Source: Dehalococcoidia bacterium
Lineage (GTDB): Bacteria > Chloroflexota > Dehalococcoidia > SM23-28-2
NCBI GenBank assembly: GCA_022866185.1
Contig: JALHUG010000054.1
Coordinates: forward strand, 1 to 5,232
DNA length: 5,232 nt
Direction: 5' to 3'
The translations under genes and the position numbers were made by a program. Below, piece by piece: positions 1 to 5,232 of this stretch; the first letter of the stretch is position 1, and each line of letters opens with the position of its first letter. A model generated the notes under the pieces. The model saw nothing but the letters and a program-made list of their open reading frames with translations, was not told the origin of the DNA and ran no database searches.

Positions 1-359
1 CGCACCACCGTTCGCACCTTCTGGGGGTCGCGGATGTTGCCGGGGTTGAGGCGCAGGCCGTGGACGCCTGCCCTCAGGGCGGCGATCGCCAGGCGATAGT
101 CGTAGTGGATGTCGGCCACGACGGGGATCGGCGAGTGGCCGACGATCTCTGGCAGGGCGGCGGCTGCATGACGGTCGGGCACAGCCACCCGGATGATCTC
201 GCAGCCCAGCTCGGCCAGCTCGTGGGCCTGGCGGAGGGTGGCCTGAGCGTCGGCGGTGTTGGTGTTGGTCATCGACTGGACGACGATGGGGGCGTCGCCG
301 CCAACCTGAACGCCGCCCACCCACACGGGCTTGGACTGGCGGCGGCGTATCTGCATCAT
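1..359 (-). CDS. ispG: 4-hydroxy-3-methylbut-2-en-1-yl diphosphate synthase (IspG/GcpE), N-terminal part, cut by window edge
   Basis: IspG is a cytosolic iron-sulfur enzyme that reductively converts 2-C-methyl-D-erythritol 2,4-cyclodiphosphate to HMBPP, the penultimate MEP-pathway step. Only 119 complete codons are present; the frame leaves the window at base 1. The visible part matches the N-terminal TIM-barrel portion of the family: VGGVQVGGDAPIVVQSMTNT (residues 14-33), the ELGCEIIRVAVP stretch (50-61), VADIHYDYRLA (81-91) and GLRLNPGNI (101-109). The cysteines that ligate the 4Fe-4S cluster are C-terminal in this family and fall outside the window, so intactness cannot be judged. The chosen ATG at 359 overlaps the rseP stop by 4 nt (ATGA), which favours translational coupling. 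A second ATG follows immediately at 356, giving MMQIRRR; either could be used. No strong Shine-Dalgarno is visible, which fits re-initiation after rseP. Family assignment is very secure. Confidence 0.96.
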   Translation of the reverse strand, partial: MMQIRRRQSKPVWVGGVQVGGDAPIVVQSMTNTNTADAQATLRQAHELAELGCEIIRVAVPDRHAAAALPEIVGHSPIPVVADIHYDYRLAIAALRAGVHGLRLNPGNIRDPQKVRTVV

Positions 360-1447
360 CGGAAGAGGCTCTCGCCCCGCAGCACCCTCAGCACGTCGAA
401 GTAGGTGATGACGATGGCAAGGGCGATGATCAGCGTGAGGCCAATGAAGTGCACCAAGGCCTCCTTCTCGGGGGCGACGCGCTTGCCTCGCCTGACGACC
501 TCCAGCAGCACGAACACGATGCGGCCGCCGTCCAGCATGGGCAGGGGCAGGATGTTGATGATGGCCAGGTTGATGCTCAGAAGGGCGGCGAAATCCAGCA
601 GGGGCCGGTATCCCTCCTCCTCCACCACTTCGCCGGTGACCTGGGCTATGCCCACCGGCCCGGTCACCTGTGGTGTGCCACCTCCCTTGATCCAGGAGAT
701 GATCTCGTTGCGGGCTAGGGTTAGGACCTGGGTGGTTTTATCGATGCTCTTGGGGAAGGCTTCCCACAAGGGGAAGGATTCCGATTCGGTCATTCCAGGG
801 TAAAGAGAGGCTACTATGATACCGGTCGGGCCCTGCCGCGCTTTGTTGCCCTCCTCGTCGACATAGGTGGGGGGATCCCAGCGAGCGTGGACGGGGACCA
901 CGTTGAACTCGCCCTCGTGCTTGACCAGAATGCTCACTGTCTCGCCCAGGTTGAGGCGGATCTGGGTGCTCACGTCCTGGGTGTTGCGCACCTCGTGGCC
1001 ATTGATGGTGAATATGATGTCGCCCTGCTGAAGGCCAGCCTCCTGGGCGGGTGAGTTGTCCATGACCTGAGCGATCTGGGTTAGGCCGACGGGCACGTCG
1101 CGGGGGATCATGAAGCTGATGGTGAACAGAATGAAGGGCAGGGCAAAGTTCATGCCAGAACCGGCGGCGAGGACGAGCAGGCGCGCCCAGGCGGGCTTGG
1201 CTGCCAGGCTGGCGGGATCGCTGGGGTCCTCCTCTCCCATCATGCGCACGAAGCCGCCCAGGGGGAGGGCGTTGATGGAGTAGATTGTGCCGTGGAACTC
1301 CTTGCCCCATATGCGGGGCGGATAGCCCAGGCCGGCCTCCAGCACTCGTACGCCGGTGAGCTTGGCGACGACAAAGTGCCCCAGCTCATGGGCGACGATG
1401 AGGCCAATGAGGATGCCAACGAACGGCAGGATCGCTTGTAGGAACAT
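356..1447 (-). CDS. rseP: RseP/RasP-type site-2 intramembrane zinc metalloprotease (M50), one PDZ domain
   Basis: This is a 363-residue polytopic membrane protease of the M50B family. Family members cut membrane-anchored anti-sigma factors or remnant signal peptides inside the bilayer. The zinc-binding HELGH motif is at residues 20-24 in the first membrane helix. The LPLGGFVRMMGE stretch (61-72) matches the conserved membrane-associated loop, and GSGMNF (96-101) begins the second helix. A single PDZ domain spans roughly 120-190, with NSPAQEAGLQQGDIIFTING at 131-150. GPVGIAQ (263-269) and NILPLPMLDGGRI (298-310) hold the conserved LDG metal-ligand region, and a last helix lies near 333-350. 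E. coli RseP has two PDZ domains; one is the layout of Gram-positive RasP-like enzymes. I chose the ATG at 1447, 2 nt after the dxr stop, because it places HELGH in the expected N-terminal helix. An in-frame ATG at 1483 would add 12 non-hydrophobic residues and overlap dxr. The substrate is not identifiable here. Confidence 0.94.
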   Translation of the reverse strand: MFLQAILPFVGILIGLIVAHELGHFVVAKLTGVRVLEAGLGYPPRIWGKEFHGTIYSINALPLGGFVRMMGEEDPSDPASLAAKPAWARLLVLAAGSGMNFALPFILFTISFMIPRDVPVGLTQIAQVMDNSPAQEAGLQQGDIIFTINGHEVRNTQDVSTQIRLNLGETVSILVKHEGEFNVVPVHARWDPPTYVDEEGNKARQGPTGIIVASLYPGMTESESFPLWEAFPKSIDKTTQVLTLARNEIISWIKGGGTPQVTGPVGIAQVTGEVVEEEGYRPLLDFAALLSINLAIINILPLPMLDGGRIVFVLLEVVRRGKRVAPEKEALVHFIGLTLIIALAIVITYFDVLRVLRGESLFR

Positions 1448-1449
1448 GA

Positions 1450-2598
1450 TCAGGCCCTGGCCCTGAGCCAGTCCTCCGCCCACTGGCGGGCCCAGGTGTC
1501 AGCAGCCAGCACCTCCTCTAGGCTGGGGTCGGATACCCCCGGGTGGGCGGAGAGAGCGGCCTCCATCACCTTGGCGATGTCCAAGAAAGTGATGTGGCCG
1601 CCCAGGAAGTGGTCCACCGCCACCTCGTCGGCGGCGGCCATCACGGCAGGGAAGGTGCCGCCGCGGCGACCAGCCTCCAGGGCGAGGCCCAGGCAGGGGA
1701 AACGCCGCGGGTCGGGCTGGCAGAAGCTCAGGGAGCCAAGGCGGCCGAGATCGAGCCGCTTGGGCCTGCCCATCGGCAGGCGCTGGGGGTAGGTCAGAGC
1801 GCACTGAATCGGCAACCGCATGTCGGGCATCCCCAGTTGGGCCTTGATCGACCCGTCGCAAAACTCCACCAGGGAGTGGATGATGCTCTCGCTATGGAGC
1901 ACCACTTCAATCTTATCAAAGGGCAGTCCAAACAGCCAATGAGCCTCGATGGCCTCCAGGCCTTTGTTGAGGAGGGTGGCGCTGTCCACCGTTATCTTGC
2001 GGCCCATCTGCCAAGTAGGATGACGCAGGGCCTGTTCGGGCGTTACACGCTCCAGCTCGTCCAGAGGCCGGTCGCGGAAGGGCCCGCCGGAGCCGGTGAG
2101 GATGATGCGGGCGATGTTCGTGCGGTCTTCCCCCCACAGGCACTGCCAGATGGCGCTGTGCTCGCTGTCCACCGGCCGCAGGTCGGCTTGGTGGAGGCGG
2201 GCCTCGGCCACCACCAGATGGCCGGCCATCACCAGCACCTCCTTGTTGGCCAGGGCCACCGCCTTGCCAGCCTTGACGGCCGCCAGGGTGGGCAGGAGGC
2301 CAGCCTTGCCGGCGGTGGCCACCACCACGATGTCCACATCGGGGTGGGTGGCCATCTCCTCCATCGGCGTCCAGCGGGCGGGTATGGCGCCTCTGACGGT
2401 CTTCTGGTGAAGGTAGTCGGCCTCGCGGCTGGCCCAGAGGAGATGGGGGGAGAACTCCTTGGCCTGCTCCTCCAGGAGGGTGACGTTGTGGCCGGCGGCC
2501 AGGGCTACCACCCTGAAGCGAGGCCGCAGGTCGCGCACAACCTCCAGGGTCTGGCGGCCGATGGAGCCGGTGGAGCCGAGGATGGCGACGCGGGTCAT
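1450..2598 (-). CDS. dxr: 1-deoxy-D-xylulose 5-phosphate reductoisomerase (Dxr/IspC)
   Basis: Dxr catalyses the NADPH- and divalent-metal-dependent rearrangement and reduction of DXP to 2-C-methyl-D-erythritol 4-phosphate, the first committed MEP step, and is the family targeted by fosmidomycin. The protein is 382 residues, close to family length. The N-terminal Rossmann fold shows GSTGSIG (8-14) and ALANKE (115-120). Metal ligands sit in PVDSEHSAI (142-150; D144 and E146) and at E215. Substrate-binding residues are visible in SGGPFR (170-175), the flexible loop HPTWQMG (193-199), and KITVDSATLLNKGLE (201-215; S206, N211, K212). A helical C-terminal domain completes it, so no key residue is missing. 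The ATG at 2598 is the only sensible start: an in-frame TAA lies shortly upstream with no other Met between. AAGG is 8 nt before the ATG. The gene begins after the 143-nt gap and ends 2 nt before rseP. Confidence 0.97.
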   Translation of the reverse strand: MTRVAILGSTGSIGRQTLEVVRDLRPRFRVVALAAGHNVTLLEEQAKEFSPHLLWASREADYLHQKTVRGAIPARWTPMEEMATHPDVDIVVVATAGKAGLLPTLAAVKAGKAVALANKEVLVMAGHLVVAEARLHQADLRPVDSEHSAIWQCLWGEDRTNIARIILTGSGGPFRDRPLDELERVTPEQALRHPTWQMGRKITVDSATLLNKGLEAIEAHWLFGLPFDKIEVVLHSESIIHSLVEFCDGSIKAQLGMPDMRLPIQCALTYPQRLPMGRPKRLDLGRLGSLSFCQPDPRRFPCLGLALEAGRRGGTFPAVMAAADEVAVDHFLGGHITFLDIAKVMEAALSAHPGVSDPSLEEVLAADTWARQWAEDWLRARA

Positions 2599-2602
2599 AG
2601 AA

Positions 2603-2610
2603 TCACCCTT
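2603..2610 (-). promoter_or_regulatory. Shine-Dalgarno of dxr
   Basis: On the minus strand AAGGGTGA precedes the dxr ATG, with the AAGG core 8 nt from the start codon. It supports the start at 2598 and independent ribosome loading on dxr after the intergenic gap. Confidence 0.6.
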
Positions 2611-2635
2611 AGCGCGGGATTATCCAGAAGACTGT

Positions 2636-2664
2636 GCCATGCCTTCGTATCTAGAAGGCATGGC
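2636..2664. repeat. Perfect 11-bp inverted repeat (7-nt loop) between the DUF1003 gene and dxr
   Basis: GCCATGCCTTC at 2636-2646 is exactly complementary to GAAGGCATGGC at 2654-2664, separated by GTATCTA. As RNA from either strand this would be a stable hairpin. It ends 37 nt upstream of the dxr start and begins 77 nt after the DUF1003 stop in transcription direction. Neither side has a run of T, so it does not look like a standard intrinsic terminator. Possible roles are a U-tract-less terminator for uppS-cdsA-DUF1003, a 5' leader or processing hairpin for dxr, or a dimeric-protein operator. The sequence shows only the symmetry; the role is unknown. Confidence 0.75.
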
Positions 2665-2714
2665 GAAATGCCCCTAGCAATAGACTTTTCGACCGGCATC
2701 GGCACTATACTACC

Positions 2715-2741
2715 ACTCCTCGCGCCTCGCTGGTTAGGAGT
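2715..2741. repeat. Weak 6-bp inverted repeat directly after the DUF1003 stop codon
   Basis: ACTCCT (2715-2720) pairs with AGGAGT (2736-2741) across a 15-nt spacer that itself contains a 3-bp GCG/CGC pairing (2722-2724 with 2728-2730). It abuts the DUF1003 TGA. There is no T tract, and the stem is short, so it may be a minor 3'-end structure or chance. Confidence 0.3.
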
Positions 2742-3308
2742 TCACCTGTCGCGGCTGCCTCCGGCCTGCCCCTGCAGGAGGGCCAGCTGGGCCTGGAGGA
2801 GGTCGACCTGCTGCTTCTGGATGGCCAGCAGGTCGTTCCACTGGCTCTCGCGAAGTTCGTCCAGCTTCTGATGTATCTGCTGTATCTCGATCTCCGCCTT
2901 GAGGTTGATCTCGTAGTCGTGCTCGGCGCGGAGGCGGTCGCGGGCCTCCTCTCGATTCTGGCTCATCAGGATGACCGGGGCCTGGATAGCGGCCAGCATG
3001 GACAGAAAGAGATTTAGGAGGATGTAGGGGTACTTATCCCAGTGGTGGATCAAGGCGGCGGTATTCAAGAGCACCCAGATGCCCAAGACAATACCGAAGC
3101 TGAAGATGAAGCCCCAGCTCCCCGCGACATCGGCCAGTCTGTCGGAGACCCGCTGGCTGAAGGTGAGCTGTTGTTCATGGAGGACAGCGATGTTCTTGCT
3201 GACCGGCTCGTGACGGCGGATCTTGTCGGGGAGTTGCTTTTCGATGTGCGCCGCTCTTTCTGGCCAGGTGCGGACGTACTCGCTTTCGCTGCCGAGCTGC
3301 CGTAACAT
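2742..3308 (-). CDS. DUF1003 family two-helix membrane protein, function unknown
   Basis: The protein is 188 residues. Visible family marks are SDRLAD (55-60), GSWGFIFSFGIVLGIWVLLN (63-82) as the first membrane helix, YPYILLNLFLSMLAAIQAPV (93-112) as the second, then ILMSQNREEARDRLRAEHDY (113-132) and a charged, glutamine-rich coiled-coil-like tail (about 135-180). This is the pattern I recall for DUF1003 (Pfam PF06210), whose biochemical role is not established. The N-terminal 50 residues are polar and probably cytosolic. The frame is open further upstream to an ATG at 3446, but that extension lies within cdsA in another frame and reads as low-complexity W/C/S-rich shadow sequence. The ATG at 3308 has AAGGAGGT 6 nt upstream and lies 19 nt after the cdsA stop, so it is the clear start. 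Position and spacing suggest cotranscription with uppS and cdsA. It is not a usual member of this cluster as I know it. A link to envelope or lipid homeostasis is inference from location only. Confidence 0.9.
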   Translation of the reverse strand: MLRQLGSESEYVRTWPERAAHIEKQLPDKIRRHEPVSKNIAVLHEQQLTFSQRVSDRLADVAGSWGFIFSFGIVLGIWVLLNTAALIHHWDKYPYILLNLFLSMLAAIQAPVILMSQNREEARDRLRAEHDYEINLKAEIEIQQIHQKLDELRESQWNDLLAIQKQQVDLLQAQLALLQGQAGGSRDR

Positions 3309-3314
3309 GGGGCC

Positions 3315-3322
3315 ACCTCCTT
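3315..3322 (-). promoter_or_regulatory. Strong Shine-Dalgarno of the DUF1003 gene
   Basis: The minus strand reads AAGGAGGT, a near-perfect anti-16S match, 6 nt before the ATG at 3308. It is the strongest ribosome binding site in the window and decides the start against the longer open frame. It suggests the DUF1003 protein is translated independently and possibly more heavily than the coupled genes around it. Confidence 0.85.
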
Positions 3323-3327
3323 CGTAT

Positions 3328-4200
3328 TTATCCCGTCCCGACCTCGATGACAAACCTGGCGTAGTAGTACACCAGCGGCACCACGAACAGGATGCTGTCC
3401 AGGCGATCGAGGACGCCGCCGTGGCCGGGCACCAGGACGCTCGCATCCTTGACGCCGGCCCCCCGCTTGATCAGCGACTCGGCCAGGTCGCCCAACTGGG
3501 CGGCCACGGGCACCAGGACGGCCAGAGGGATGAGGGGCCAGATGTCCACCCCCAGGTCGAGGCTGTAGTTTAGGACCACCAGGCCCAGGGCACCGAACAG
3601 GATGCCCCCCAGGGAGCCCTCCACTGTCTTGCCGGGGCTGATGCGCGGCACCAGCTTGTTGCGGCCGAGGGCTCGGCCCACAAAGTAGGCGCTGGTGTCA
3701 TTGGCGAAGGTGGCGAACACGGCCAGGTAGGCCCAATCGCGGCCGTTGTCGAGGTGGCGCAACAAGACGAGGTGGCTGCCCAGCCAGCCGATGTAGACGA
3801 CTCCGCCCACAGTGTGAAGCCAGTCGGGCAGGGCGCGCTCGCGGTCGCCCCTGAGGATGAGCCAGAGGAAGGGGATGACGGTGGCCAGAGCCAGGGCGCC
3901 CGCCCACCAATCGCCGCCGTGATGGGCCGCCGCTACCAGCAGGGCGGTGGAGGCCGCGCCCATCAGGCCCAGGGGTCGCTGGTTCAGCAGCCGCGGCAGC
4001 CGCACGGGGCTGATGGCGGCCAGGGGGTTCTCCACCAGCGGTGCATTCGCCGGCGCCGGTGCCACGGCAGCGTAGAACTCCAGGGCGGCGATGACCAGCA
4101 CGATGCCCAGGACGACGGAGAGCCAGGCGCCGCCGGCCCAGATGACGGCAATGATGACGGGCACACCGATGACGGCGGTGGCTACCCGTTGAGGAAGCAT
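3328..4200 (-). CDS. cdsA: Phosphatidate cytidylyltransferase (CDP-diacylglycerol synthase)
   Basis: CdsA is an integral membrane enzyme that condenses CTP and phosphatidic acid to CDP-diacylglycerol, the branch-point precursor of bacterial phospholipids. The 290-residue protein has about eight or nine hydrophobic segments (for example near 9-21, 25-45, 131-147, 195-212, 219-236 and 267-283). The C-terminal family signature is clear: SLIKRGAGVKDASVLVPGHG at 242-261 followed by GVLDRLDS (262-269), with K245, R246, K251, D252, H260, D265 and D268 in place. FANDTSAYFVGRALGRNKLV (165-184) and ISPGKTVEGSLGG (187-199) are the other conserved metal/nucleotide regions. A polar loop at about 47-78 separates the N-terminal helices. 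The start ATG overlaps the uppS TAA by one base (TAATG), and GAAGG lies 5 nt before it, so coupling with uppS is likely. The assignment is secure and the gene appears intact. Confidence 0.96.
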   Translation of the reverse strand: MLPQRVATAVIGVPVIIAVIWAGGAWLSVVLGIVLVIAALEFYAAVAPAPANAPLVENPLAAISPVRLPRLLNQRPLGLMGAASTALLVAAAHHGGDWWAGALALATVIPFLWLILRGDRERALPDWLHTVGGVVYIGWLGSHLVLLRHLDNGRDWAYLAVFATFANDTSAYFVGRALGRNKLVPRISPGKTVEGSLGGILFGALGLVVLNYSLDLGVDIWPLIPLAVLVPVAAQLGDLAESLIKRGAGVKDASVLVPGHGGVLDRLDSILFVVPLVYYYARFVIEVGTG

Positions 4201-5000
4201 TAGCGCCTTCGGGAGTCTTTGGATGAACTCCCCTTAAGGCTGGGCAGGTCTTCGTCTTCGGGAAGGAGGCCACCGAAGCGGCGCTTGCGCTGGCTGTAGG
4301 CTAGAAGGGCCTGGTCGATGTTCTCGTCGTCGAAGTCGGGCCAGTATACGTCGGTGGAGTAGAACTCGGAGTAAGCCCCCTGCCAAAGGAGGAAATTGGA
4401 TAGGCGCATCTCGCCCGCCGTACGGATGATAAGGTCAGGGTCGGGGATGTCGGCGGTGTACAGGTAGGAGGAGAACATGCCTTCGTTGAGCTCGTTCGGG
4501 GAGAGGCCGTTGGTCATCAGGCGGCGGGCAGCGTCCAGGATCTCGGCCCGTCCGCCGTAGTTGAAGGCGATGCACACGGTCATGCGGTCGTTGTCCTTGG
4601 TGAGTTCGATAGCATCGAGGACCTGCTGCTGGAGCGTGGGTGAAAGGTCGTCCAGGCGACCCAGGTGGAGCAGGCGGATGCCGTTCTCGTGGAAATGCTT
4701 GGTCTCCCGCTTGATGACACGGCCGAGGATGCGCATGAGGCCCTGGACCTCCGCGCGCGGCCGATTCCAGTTCTCGGTGGAGAAGGCGTAGAGGGTGAGG
4801 TACTTGACGCCGTAGTCGGCAAAGCGCTCGATGACCTGGCGGATGTTCTCGGTGCCAGCGCGATGGCCGGCCATGCGGGACAAGCCCCGCTGGTGGGCCC
4901 AGCGGCCGTTGCCGTCCATGATGATGGCCACGTGGGTTGGCACACAGCTTAGGGAAAGGGGAGCCGCCTTTTGGGCGGGTTGCACAGCCATCACTCTCAT
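4200..5000 (-). CDS. uppS: Ditrans,polycis-undecaprenyl diphosphate synthase (cis-prenyltransferase)
   Basis: UppS adds cis isopentenyl units to farnesyl diphosphate to make undecaprenyl diphosphate, the lipid carrier for peptidoglycan and other surface polymers. It is a soluble or membrane-associated homodimer. The 266-residue protein has all classic cis-prenyltransferase motifs: HVAIIMDGNGRWA (23-35) with catalytic D29, AGHRAG (44-49), YAFSTENWNRP (71-81), FNYGGR (146-151), and PDLIIRTAGEMRLSNFLLWQ (188-207) with R193, R199 and S201, followed by SEFY (211-214) and WPDF (220-223). RRFGG (240-244) closes the conserved part. A polar tail of about 20 residues ends in KDSRRR. Chain length of product cannot be read from motifs alone, though UppS is expected from the context. 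The ATG at 5000 is used; an in-frame ATG at 4991 is an alternative, and neither has a strong Shine-Dalgarno. It is the first recognisable gene of the cluster here; the usual upstream neighbour frr is not within the 232 nt visible. Confidence 0.95.
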   Translation of the reverse strand: MRVMAVQPAQKAAPLSLSCVPTHVAIIMDGNGRWAHQRGLSRMAGHRAGTENIRQVIERFADYGVKYLTLYAFSTENWNRPRAEVQGLMRILGRVIKRETKHFHENGIRLLHLGRLDDLSPTLQQQVLDAIELTKDNDRMTVCIAFNYGGRAEILDAARRLMTNGLSPNELNEGMFSSYLYTADIPDPDLIIRTAGEMRLSNFLLWQGAYSEFYSTDVYWPDFDDENIDQALLAYSQRKRRFGGLLPEDEDLPSLKGSSSKDSRRR

Positions 5001-5037
5001 TCCACTGTTACCTAACGCCTAGGGATGACGACTGGTT

Positions 5038-5047
5038 CCTCCGGAGG
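5038..5047. repeat. 10-bp perfect palindrome CCTCCGGAGG upstream of uppS
   Basis: The self-complementary CCTCCGGAGG lies 37 nt before the uppS start. On the minus strand its right half reads GGAGG, but no start codon follows at a suitable distance. It may be a protein-binding half-site pair or chance in GC-rich DNA. Confidence 0.35.
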
Positions 5048-5083
5048 CGCTGTCTGAGCCCTCCTAGATCGCACTGTCTCCAA

Positions 5084-5097
5084 GATGTCGCGACATC
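5084..5097. repeat. 14-bp perfect palindrome GATGTCGCGACATC upstream of uppS
   Basis: GATGTCG and CGACATC abut with no spacer, centred about 90 nt upstream of the uppS start. The dyad has the size expected for a dimeric regulator site. It touches the degenerate repeat copy beginning at 5097. No regulator can be named from the sequence. Confidence 0.5.
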
Positions 5098-5115
5098 CCT
5101 TCGCGCTGCTCAGAG
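5097..5115. repeat. Degenerate third copy of the dispersed repeat unit
   Basis: CCCTTCGC, three differing bases, then GCTCAG and AG match the core of the better-preserved arm at 5187-5213 read on the opposite strand (CCCTTCGCnnnGCTCAGnG). The flanking bases that pair in the intact arms are lost here. It looks like a decayed copy of the same unit. Confidence 0.45.
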
Positions 5116-5145
5116 CAAGCCTTGTTATTTTGCTCATACCGCCGC

Positions 5146-5214
5146 TGAGATTCTTCGCTTCGCTCAGAATGACGCGGGGCCAGGCTGTCACCCTGAGCGT
5201 AGCGAAGGGTCTCA
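5146..5214. repeat. Dispersed-type repeat: 28-nt imperfect inverted repeat with 13-nt spacer
   Basis: The arm at 5146-5173 and the arm at 5187-5214 are complementary at 23 of 28 positions, around the GC-rich spacer at 5174-5186. Each arm also has its own small dyad: ATTCT/AGAAT (5150-5154 with 5166-5170) and ACCCT/AGGGT (5190-5194 with 5206-5210). Four of the five differences between the arms fall exactly in these mini-stems and keep them paired. The core TTCGCTTCGCTCAGAATGAC is a sequence type I recall as a widespread intergenic repeat in Chloroflexota and other GC-rich bacteria; copy number in this genome cannot be seen. It may be a REP-like element or a hairpin at the end of the upstream transcript. 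Confidence 0.8.
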
Positions 5215-5232
5215 CTCCAGATGGCATACTAC

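Larger units (their letters stand above)
5001..5232. other. Upstream region of uppS without a supportable gene
   Basis: This stretch carries two short palindromes and a repeat-derived inverted repeat, listed separately. An open frame across 5012-5227 on the minus strand reads FATLRVT and ILSEAKNLS exactly where the repeat arms lie. That is the typical spurious translation of this repeat type, so it is not called as a gene. I looked for a sigma70-type promoter for uppS and found no pair of boxes with good sequence and spacing; the promoter may be degenerate or outside the window. Confidence 0.6.

Noticed and set aside
2619..2647. A possible dxr promoter with -10 GATAAT at 2619-2624
   Set aside because: The -10 box is acceptable, but at 17 nt spacing the -35 position reads CGAAGG, far from TTGACA. 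The resulting leader would also barely include the Shine-Dalgarno.
2620..2661. A 13-codon minus-strand mini-ORF (MPSRYEGMAQSSG) through the hairpin before dxr, preceded by AGGGG
   Set aside because: It could be a leader peptide, but its content is dictated by the inverted repeat, it lacks a run of regulatory codons, and ORFs this short arise often by chance.
2636..2664. Calling the hairpin an intrinsic terminator
   Set aside because: No T run follows the stem on either strand, so it is reported as an inverted repeat of unknown role.
2704..2709. A possible -10 box TATAGT (minus strand) upstream of the hairpin
   Set aside because: There is no credible -35 at the right distance (CAGCGA) and no extended -10 TG, so it is not listed as a promoter.
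1543..2871. A 442-codon open frame on the plus strand, longer than dxr and running antisense through it into the DUF1003 gene
   Set aside because: The opposite strand has unmistakable Dxr motifs throughout, and the plus-strand translation is H/G/Q-rich with no recognisable domain. It is a codon-bias shadow common in GC-rich DNA.
3309..3446. A 46-residue N-terminal extension of the DUF1003 protein
   Set aside because: It lies almost wholly within cdsA in another frame and has W/C/S/T-rich shadow composition, while the ATG at 3308 has an excellent Shine-Dalgarno.
5012..5227. A 71-codon minus-strand open frame upstream of uppS
   Set aside because: Its sequence includes FATLRVT and ILSEAKNLS, which are translations of the two repeat arms. 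Such frames are routinely annotated in error, and no Shine-Dalgarno or family match supports it.

Overview
The window is a GC-rich stretch of bacterial chromosome. Every gene I can support lies on the minus strand, so the genes are read from right to left. In transcription order they are uppS (undecaprenyl diphosphate synthase), cdsA (CDP-diacylglycerol synthase), a DUF1003 membrane protein, dxr (DXP reductoisomerase), rseP (site-2 intramembrane metalloprotease) and the first 119 codons of ispG (HMBPP synthase), which runs off the left edge. All five named proteins carry clear family motifs. No mobile gene, RNA gene, CRISPR array or toxin-like cassette is visible.

The genes are tightly packed. 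uppS and cdsA share one base (TAATG), rseP starts 2 nt after dxr stops, and ispG overlaps rseP by 4 nt (ATGA). The DUF1003 gene follows cdsA by 19 nt and has the best Shine-Dalgarno in the window. The only internal gap is 143 nt between the DUF1003 gene and dxr, and it holds a perfect 11-bp inverted repeat. This splits the cluster physically into uppS-cdsA-DUF1003 and dxr-rseP-ispG. Whether it also splits transcription cannot be decided from sequence alone.

The genes fit together around envelope precursors. Dxr and IspG are the second and penultimate steps of the MEP isoprenoid pathway. UppS uses the resulting isoprenoid diphosphates to build the undecaprenyl carrier used for peptidoglycan. 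CdsA makes the activated phospholipid precursor CDP-diacylglycerol. RseP is a membrane protease typically linked to envelope-stress signalling. The DUF1003 protein is a two-helix membrane protein of unknown function and is the one unexpected member.

The right end (5001-5232), upstream of uppS, contains no convincing gene. It holds a 28-nt imperfect inverted repeat of a dispersed type, a degenerate third copy of the same unit, and two short perfect palindromes. An open frame there is only a read-through of the repeat.

The MEP pathway, gene order, single-PDZ RseP and repeat style suggest a free-living bacterium, possibly Chloroflexota (Dehalococcoidia-like). That placement is an inference from recall, not a search. 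I see no strong evidence for a previously undescribed system. The items most worth following up are the embedded DUF1003 gene, the hairpin before dxr and the repeat element at the head of the cluster.
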